Source of the DNA: JAJDIA01 sp031555145
GTDB taxonomy: Bacteria > Bacteroidota > Bacteroidia > Bacteroidales > Tannerellaceae
Direction of reading: 5' to 3'
Assembly: GCA_031555145.1 (NCBI GenBank)
Contig: JAVBUR010000002.1
Location: 1 to 13,319, forward strand
DNA length: 13,319 nt
In this document: positions 6,841 to 10,828 of the stretch, piece after piece
Layout: every line of letters starts with the position of its first letter
Position numbering within the stretch: the first letter of the stretch is position 1
Position numbers and translations under genes: made by a program
The notes under the pieces: generated by a model
What the model saw: only the letters and a program-made list of their open reading frames with translations
What the model was told of the DNA's origin: nothing
Databases searched by the model: none

Positions 6841-6880
6841 TAGTCTTATATAGTATCAAAAACGAAAAATCGAACAATGT

Positions 6881-7255
6881 ATGAAAACAACACTGAACAA
6901 GATCCTCTGCACCCTCTTGTGTACACTTTTTACCATGGCTGTATATGCGCAAGACAAATCAGGTATTGTCGGCGAATGGAACTACACCGCTGAAGGCGCT
7001 CCGTATGGTTATGATACGGGTGTGATGAATATCAAATCAGATAATGGTAAACTGACCGCTGAAGTGGTGATGAACGGACAGACAGTGAAAATCAACGAGA
7101 TTCGTAAGGATGGTGAAGCCTATAAATGTACCGTTTATGTAGATGGTTACCCTGTCAGCGTCGTTCTGCGGCAGAAAGGCGACGGGATGGAAGGGACTTC
7201 CGAAGTCGATGGCGATGTGAATCCGATCGCCTTCAAGCGGGTCGCCAAAAAGTAA
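6881..7255 (+). CDS. Small secreted beta-rich protein, function unknown
   Basis: A 124-residue protein with a clear signal peptide: MKTTLNK, a hydrophobic core, and a likely signal peptidase I site near VYAQ (residues 21-24). The cysteines in the signal do not form a normal lipobox, so it is probably released into the periplasm. The mature part of about 100 residues starts with a GIVGEWNY segment, alternates short strands (VMNIKSDNGKLTAEVVMNGQ) and ends in basic FKRVAKK. A Gly-x-Trp at the start of a small beta-rich domain recalls lipocalin-like or fatty-acid-binding barrels, but this is only a resemblance. I do not recognise the family. Confidence 0.75.
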   Translation: MKTTLNKILCTLLCTLFTMAVYAQDKSGIVGEWNYTAEGAPYGYDTGVMNIKSDNGKLTAEVVMNGQTVKINEIRKDGEAYKCTVYVDGYPVSVVLRQKGDGMEGTSEVDGDVNPIAFKRVAKK

Positions 7256-7280
7256 AAAACAATCCTTTCAGGAGGTGAAT

Positions 7281-7322
7281 CTTCCCTGTTTGCCGTACCT
7301 TTGCGGGAAACAGGGAAGTTTT
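7281..7322 (+). terminator. Strong hairpin with T run ahead of lysO; probable terminator of the 6881 gene
   Basis: CTTCCCTGTTT (7281-7291) is an exact inverted repeat of AAACAGGGAAG (7308-7318), an 11-bp stem with a 16-nt loop, followed by TTTT just before the lysO ATG at 7323. This has the form of an intrinsic terminator for transcripts arriving from the gene ending at 7255. The T run is short, so strength is uncertain. The loop holds a promoter motif. Confidence 0.6.
7296..7303 (+). promoter_or_regulatory. Candidate -7 promoter element for lysO, inside the hairpin loop
   Basis: TACCTTTG followed by CGGG matches TAnnTTTG and sits in the loop of the 7281-7318 hairpin. A start a few bases downstream would give a leader of roughly 10-16 nt carrying only the right hairpin arm, so the promoter's own transcript could not form the hairpin. 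No -33 box was identified. Confidence 0.5.
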
Positions 7323-7601
7323 ATGTTTACAGTCATTGCTATTATGTTTGCCGGTATCGCCACGGGATATGTCTTCCGGCGTATCGAAGGGTTGCGCCAT
7401 ACCGGTAAATTGATCACGGTCTCTATTGTTTTGCTATTGTTCCTGCTTGGGGTCTCCGTCGGGGCGAACAGGGAGATTGTCAACAACCTCGGTACGCTCG
7501 GTCTCCAGGCACTGCTGATTGCCGTTGCCGGAACGATGGGTAGTGTACTCGCCGGATGGGTGGTGTACCATTTCTTCTTTAAAGCGAAGGGGAAGCTATG
7601 A
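7323..7601 (+). CDS. lysO: LysO family lysine exporter, N-terminal half
   Basis: A 92-residue membrane protein equivalent to the first third of LysO (YbjE, DUF340), the inner-membrane exporter of L-lysine and the analogue thialysine. It has three hydrophobic segments (about 2-18, 30-48, 59-84) and the family-like LLGVSVGANREIVNNL. I chose the ATG at 7323 over a GTG at 7275, because the longer form would encode part of a terminator-like hairpin and start before the promoter motif. The stop overlaps the next gene's start as ATGA, so the two halves are translationally coupled. Together they total 300 residues, the length of the single-chain E. coli protein. Confidence 0.85.
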   Translation: MFTVIAIMFAGIATGYVFRRIEGLRHTGKLITVSIVLLLFLLGVSVGANREIVNNLGTLGLQALLIAVAGTMGSVLAGWVVYHFFFKAKGKL

Positions 7602-8224
7602 AAGGGAGTCTTCTTTTTGTCGGCTTCTTTGCTTTCGGTTGCCTGACGGGGTGGACGATGGACTGGCTGGATAGGAAACCAGACACAGACATCACGATCT
7701 ATGTGCTCTACCTCCTGATGTTCCTGGTGGGGATCAGCATCGGTAGTGACAAGAAACTGAAAGATATCCTGAGCAGTATTCGTCCTCACCTGTTGTTGGT
7801 GCCGTTGGCTACGATTGTGGGGACGCTGACATTCTCGGCACTGGTTAGCCTTGCGATCTCCGGGTTGGGCGTGTTCGACTGTCTGGCTATCGGCAGTGGC
7901 TTTGCCTACTACTCCCTTTCGTCTATCCTTATCACCGAACTTAAATCCGCTTCGTTGGGTGTCCAGATGGCGGCCGAACTCGGCACCATTGCCTTGATGG
8001 CCAACATCCTGCGCGAGATATTCGCCCTGTTGGGCGCCCCCCTCTTCCTGAAATACTTCGGTCGGCTGTCGGTGATCTGTGCCGGCGGAGCGACGACGAT
8101 GGACACGACACTGCCGGTCATCACCCGCTACGCCGGACGTGACCTCGTCTTTGTTTCCATCTTCCACGGTATAATTGTGGACTTTACCGTGCCGTTCTTT
8201 GTGACTTTTTTCTGTTCTTTGTAA
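7598..8224 (+). CDS. lysO: LysO family lysine exporter, C-terminal half
   Basis: A 208-residue membrane protein matching the C-terminal part of LysO/DUF340. It repeats the small-module pattern (MFLVGISIGSDKKLKDI) also seen in the N-terminal half, then carries the family hallmarks GSGFAYYSLSS (99-109), ELKSASLGVQMAAELG (114-129), NILRE (136-140) and GGATTMDTTLPVI (163-175). It starts within the stop of the preceding gene (ATGA), which keeps the two chains in equal supply. Predicted six or so transmembrane segments. Expected role: efflux of excess lysine across the inner membrane. Confidence 0.93.
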   Translation: MKGSLLFVGFFAFGCLTGWTMDWLDRKPDTDITIYVLYLLMFLVGISIGSDKKLKDILSSIRPHLLLVPLATIVGTLTFSALVSLAISGLGVFDCLAIGSGFAYYSLSSILITELKSASLGVQMAAELGTIALMANILREIFALLGAPLFLKYFGRLSVICAGGATTMDTTLPVITRYAGRDLVFVSIFHGIIVDFTVPFFVTFFCSL

Positions 8225-8226
8225 TG

Positions 8227-8243
8227 GCCATTAAGAGAATGGC
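8227..8243 (+). other. Small hairpin between lysO and the ABC permease gene
   Basis: GCCATT (8227-8232) and AATGGC (8238-8243) form a 6-bp stem with an AAGAG loop, three bases after the lysO stop. No T run follows. It might trim or stabilise the transcript between the lysO and ABC genes; no firm function can be given. Confidence 0.25.
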
Positions 8244-8255
8244 GATTAAAACAAC

Positions 8256-9206
8256 GTGAACACCGCAATCCTGACATACCGTTTCCGCCAGTTGTGGAAG
8301 ATCGTGCGCGAGATACCACCGCTCTACCTGCTCATACTGGCTGTGATGCTGGCTGCGTTGGGCGCCGGGCTGTATACGCTGGCGGCTAAAGCACCGGGAG
8401 GGTGGGGGATCACGGTTGGCCTTCTGTTACTGCTCCTGTTGCTGCATACACGGCGGAGGGATTATCGTTTCCTGTTTCATATCGAAGAGAGGCCGGGGCG
8501 TGTCTTTGCGGTCGAGTATCTGTTGCTGGCCTTACCTGTATCCGTGATCGAATGCGTACAGGGGCAGTGGCTGGCGGCAATTGCGCTGGTGGTGGGGTGT
8601 GGGGGGATCGCTTTGATCGGTCAACCGGTGCAGACTACCGGTAAGGGGGTGCCTGTTCCCCGGTGGATTCCTGTGGAGTTGTTTGAGATCCGGAGCGGTT
8701 TTCGTCAGTCCGGTATCGTGATGATAGTGCTGTATGTGGTCGCTTATGCCGGGTTGTTGGTACCCTATCTTCCGTTGGCTTTCCTCTTCTTTTATACCTG
8801 CTGTTATGGAGGGTTTTATGGGCTGTCTGAACCGGTATCTATCCTGTGTGCCCGGGAACTTCCGACGGGGACTTTCCTGCACCGGAAGTTGTGGGTGAAC
8901 GGGGCGGCCTATTTCCTTACGCTGCTGCCGGTCTGTGCGCTTTATGCTGTCTTGCAACCCGGACAGGCCTGGTATGCCGGGCTCTTCCTGTTGACGGGTA
9001 CGCTGAATATCTGCCTGATGATTGTGACGAAATACGCCTACTACCGTCCACAGGCTAAGATCGTAGCCGGACAGATGTCCCTGTCGCTGTCTTTGGCCGG
9101 TATGGTTGCCCCCTTTCTGGCTCCGCTTACCCTGTTCTTCTGTATCAAAAACTATCTGGCTGCCCGCCGTAACTTAACAACGTGGTTATATGCTTACTAT
9201 CCGTAA
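8256..9206 (+). CDS. ABC transporter permease-like membrane protein
   Basis: A 316-residue integral membrane protein with about nine hydrophobic segments (roughly 22-44, 50-63, 84-99, 104-122, 152-170, 171-188, 215-233, 239-257, 275-297) and no signal peptide. I recognise no close family by motif. Its assignment as the permease partner rests on the 17-nt overlap with the following ABC ATPase gene and on the overall ABC-2-like layout. The start is a GTG at 8256; no upstream ATG fits. It lies 31 nt after lysO, with a small GCCATT/AATGGC hairpin (8227-8243) in between, so it may be read through from the lysO promoter. Substrate unknown; an exporter is likely. Confidence 0.7.
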   Translation: MNTAILTYRFRQLWKIVREIPPLYLLILAVMLAALGAGLYTLAAKAPGGWGITVGLLLLLLLLHTRRRDYRFLFHIEERPGRVFAVEYLLLALPVSVIECVQGQWLAAIALVVGCGGIALIGQPVQTTGKGVPVPRWIPVELFEIRSGFRQSGIVMIVLYVVAYAGLLVPYLPLAFLFFYTCCYGGFYGLSEPVSILCARELPTGTFLHRKLWVNGAAYFLTLLPVCALYAVLQPGQAWYAGLFLLTGTLNICLMIVTKYAYYRPQAKIVAGQMSLSLSLAGMVAPFLAPLTLFFCIKNYLAARRNLTTWLYAYYP

Positions 9207-9879
9207 TTTGCATCTGCGATATGACAAGAGGTCGGAAGTCCTCTGTGGCATCAACCTTACGCTCGAAGCCGGGATGACACATGGCCTGGTCGGACTGAAC
9301 GGCTCAGGAAAGACCACGCTGCTAAATACGCTCTATGCCTTCCTCTGTCCGCAGGAAGGTGAACTGCTGTGGAACGACCATTCCCTGCAACGCAAAGACA
9401 TTGCCTATCTGGAAGCCGACAACTTCTTCTACACCTATATGACCGGAAGGGAATATCTTAACCTTTTCCCCACCGGAGCGACTGCCTTCCCGATGGACGA
9501 ATGGCAGCAACTCTTCTCTCTGCCGCTCGACGAGATCACCGAAAGCTATTCCACCGGGATGAAAAAACGCCTCGCCCTGCTGGCCATCATCAAACAAGAC
9601 AAGCCCATCCTCATCCTCGACGAACCCTTCAACGGCCTCGACCTCGAAGGCACGCACCTGCTCGCCCTAATCCTTTCCCGGCTGCATGCCCGGGGAAAGA
9701 CCATCCTCATCACCTCGCACATCTTCGAAACCCTGACCAACTGCTGCCAGTATATCCACCACCTCCACGAAGGCCTGATCGCCCGCAGCTACGACCGTGC
9801 CACTTTCTCTCTCCTGCAAGATCACCTCCGTCAAACCGTCGAAGAACGTTCCCGGCAGACATTGGAAGGACTGTTGTAA
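9190..9879 (+). CDS. ABC transporter ATP-binding protein
   Basis: A 229-residue ABC ATPase. Walker A GLNGSGKTT is at 35-43, the signature YSTGMKKRL around 120-128, Walker B ILILDEP at 140-146, the D-loop GLD follows, and the switch histidine is in TSHIFE (His177). The Q-loop region reads AYLEADNFFY rather than containing the usual glutamine; this 'YLE...TGREYL' style is common in ABC-2/drug-type ATPases. The ATG lies inside the 3' end of the permease gene (17-nt overlap), so the two are coupled and should form one membrane complex. Substrate unknown. It ends at a large palindromic intergenic element. Confidence 0.93.
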   Translation: MLTIRNLHLRYDKRSEVLCGINLTLEAGMTHGLVGLNGSGKTTLLNTLYAFLCPQEGELLWNDHSLQRKDIAYLEADNFFYTYMTGREYLNLFPTGATAFPMDEWQQLFSLPLDEITESYSTGMKKRLALLAIIKQDKPILILDEPFNGLDLEGTHLLALILSRLHARGKTILITSHIFETLTNCCQYIHHLHEGLIARSYDRATFSLLQDHLRQTVEERSRQTLEGLL

Positions 9880-9934
9880 TAGTCGTATCGGCAGATAACA
9901 GATATTCAGTTTTGGCCGAATCTGAAGACAGTGA

Positions 9935-9952
9935 ATACCGTGTCAGCGGTAT
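9935..9952 (+). repeat. GTCA-loop hairpin, left end copy
   Basis: ATACCGT (9935-9941) pairs with GCGGTAT (9946-9952), including one G-T pair, around a GTCA loop (9942-9945). Its core CCGTGTCAGCGGT (9938-9950) is repeated exactly at 10011-10023. Confidence 0.65.
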
Positions 9953-9963
9953 CGTGTTGGTAG

Positions 9964-9983
9964 CCGTGGGTGCAAGCCCACGG
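9964..9983 (+). repeat. CCGTGGG hairpin, left copy
   Basis: CCGTGGG (9964-9970) and CCCACGG (9977-9983) form a perfect 7-bp stem with a 6-nt loop. The left arm can pair instead with the far copy at 10108-10114, so local hairpin and long-range pairing compete. Confidence 0.65.
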
Positions 9984-10005
9984 ACATGTAATTGGATTGT
10001 GTTTT

Positions 10006-10060
10006 ATGCGCCGTGTCAGCGGTGCCGTATTTGTAGGCCGGCACCGCTGACGCGGCGCAT
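10006..10060. repeat. Central 22-bp inverted repeat (imperfect by one base)
   Basis: Arms 10006-10027 and 10039-10060 are reverse complements over 22 bases except one T/G position (10014 against 10052), which can still pair as G-U in RNA. The loop is 11 nt (10028-10038). Each arm contains its own GTCA/TGAC-loop stem (GTCA at 10015-10018, TGAC at 10048-10051), so an arm can fold alone or pair with its partner. Confidence 0.8.
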
Positions 10061-10084
10061 GATAATTGTTGTTTTTCCAATTGA

Positions 10085-10114
10085 CCGTGGGCTCGGCTTC
10101 GCCAGCACCCACGG
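10085..10114 (-). repeat. CCGTGGG hairpin, right copy
   Basis: CCGTGGG (10085-10091) and CCCACGG (10108-10114) form the same 7-bp stem as the left copy, but with a longer loop that holds an inner GGC-TTC-GCC mini-hairpin (10095-10103) absent from the left copy. Confidence 0.65.
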
Positions 10115-10125
10115 CTACGAATACG

Positions 10126-10143
10126 ATGCCCGTGACCGGGCAT
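10126..10143 (-). repeat. GTCA-loop hairpin, right end copy
   Basis: ATGCCCG (10126-10132) pairs perfectly with CGGGCAT (10137-10143); the loop TGAC (10133-10136) reads GTCA on the minus strand. It is the inverted counterpart of the hairpin at 9935-9952, with three changed but still paired stem positions. Confidence 0.65.
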
Positions 10144-10188
10144 TCATCGTCGCGACGAACACCCAATTACTTTCAAGTCTGGTTGATA

Positions 10189-10209
10189 TTGAAAGCGAGG
10201 CGCTTTCAA
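10189..10209. terminator. Perfect hairpin between convergent genes, possible terminator
   Basis: TTGAAAGCG (10189-10197) and CGCTTTCAA (10201-10209) form a 9-bp perfect stem with an AGG loop. On the plus strand ATTTGTTT follows, a modest T-rich tail that could end the ABC transcript. On the minus strand it comes 29 nt after the LOG stop without a T run, but could still protect that 3' end. Confidence 0.5.
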
Positions 10210-10237
10210 ATTTGTTTGGAATACTGCGTGGAGGGGG

Positions 10238-10828
10238 TTATATCGCAGCGAATTTCCGCAGGTTGCGGTCCCATTGGGGGAGGGTGTGGATGAGATGGAC
10301 GGCTTCTTCGGGGGTGTGGGCGACGGCCCAGAGGGCCTGGTGTTGCGGACGCATGAATTGTTGTTCGACGGCTTGCTCCAGCATGGCGAGGAGGGGATCG
10401 TAGAAGTGGTTGGTGTTGAGGATGACGACGGGGTTGACGTAGAGGCCCAATTGCTTCCAGGTGATGATTTCCAGTAGTTCTTCCATCGTTCCGCAGCCAC
10501 CGGGGAGGGCAATGACGGCGTCCGAGAGGTCGGCCATCCGCTGCTTACGTTCGTGCATGCTGTCGACGACGATGGTTTCTGTCAGGTAGGGATGATGCCA
10601 GTTCTGTTCAACCATAAACTGGGGAATGACGCCTGTTACTGTCCCACCGGCTTCCAGCGTGGCATCGGATACGACACGCATCAGCCCGATCGAGCCGGCA
10701 CCGTTAATCACCCGCAGGCCACGCTCGCCAAGCAACCGCCCCAACGAGGAGGCGGCTGCAAAGTAAGTGGGATCTATCTTTGTGCTGGAGGCACAGAACA
10801 CGCAGACGGCGGTGATCGTGTGTTCCAT
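10238..10828 (-). CDS. LOG family protein (nucleoside-monophosphate phosphoribohydrolase, TIGR00730 type)
   Basis: A 196-residue Rossmann-fold protein of the LOG/YgdH family (formerly annotated 'lysine decarboxylase-like'). Members cleave the N-glycosidic bond of cytokinin riboside or purine nucleoside 5'-monophosphates, giving free base and ribose 5-phosphate. Landmarks: VCVFCASS (8-15), GAGSIGLM (43-50), the conserved MHERK (91-95) and PGGCGTMEE (109-117), which supply the catalytic arginine and glutamate. The glycine loop reads NGAGSIGLMR instead of the common GGGxxGLMG. Cytosolic, likely a dimer. Its ATG shares one base with the TGA stop of the upstream transglutaminase gene (TGATG), so translation is coupled. 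In bacteria the usual role is nucleotide salvage rather than hormone production. Confidence 0.92.
   Translation of the reverse strand: MEHTITAVCVFCASSTKIDPTYFAAASSLGRLLGERGLRVINGAGSIGLMRVVSDATLEAGGTVTGVIPQFMVEQNWHHPYLTETIVVDSMHERKQRMADLSDAVIALPGGCGTMEELLEIITWKQLGLYVNPVVILNTNHFYDPLLAMLEQAVEQQFMRPQHQALWAVAHTPEEAVHLIHTLPQWDRNLRKFAAI

Larger units (their letters stand above)
9932..10146. repeat. Dyad-symmetric palindromic element (MITE/REP-BIME-like) with 42-bp terminal inverted repeats
   Basis: The 42 bases at 9932-9973 and the reverse complement of 10105-10146 match at 34 positions without gaps. The innermost 15 bases (GTAGCCGTGGGTGC and flank) are identical except for none in the last 15. Inside them are AATTGG (9990-9995) opposite CCAATT (10077-10082), and a central 22-bp inverted repeat. 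Each end also contains a local stem-loop with a GTCA loop and a CCGTGGG/CCCACGG hairpin. There is no transposase ORF. The architecture suggests a non-autonomous mobile or REP-type element; a copy number in the genome cannot be judged from one window. Confidence 0.7.
9880..10237. other. Convergent intergenic region rich in palindromes, no credible gene
   Basis: The 358 bases between the ABC ATPase stop and the LOG-family stop hold no ORF I believe. Short open frames here exist only because the inverted repeats are GC-rich. It contains a dyad-symmetric element (9932-10146), a 10-bp palindrome CGTCGCGACG (10148-10157), and a perfect 9-bp-stem hairpin (10189-10209). Because both flanking genes end here, termination or mRNA 3'-end protection for both strands is the simplest role. 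Confidence 0.8.

Noticed and set aside
7275..7322. GTG start at 7275 for the first LysO half
   Set aside because: It would make the hairpin arms and promoter motif coding, and adds residues not typical of LysO; the ATG at 7323 fits the family.
7268..8167. 299-residue open frame on the minus strand opposite lysO
   Set aside because: The translation is hydrophilic, low-complexity and family-free, while the plus strand has two clear LysO halves with conserved motifs. It is an antisense shadow of a GC-rich gene.
9906..10166. 86-residue minus-strand frame across the palindromic element
   Set aside because: It exists only because the inverted repeats lack stops. No family features, no promoter motif.
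9501..10403. 300-residue plus-strand open frame across the ATPase end, the intergenic element and the LOG gene
   Set aside because: It overlaps two firm genes in another frame or strand, and its translation is an Arg/Pro-rich shadow followed by repeat-derived sequence.
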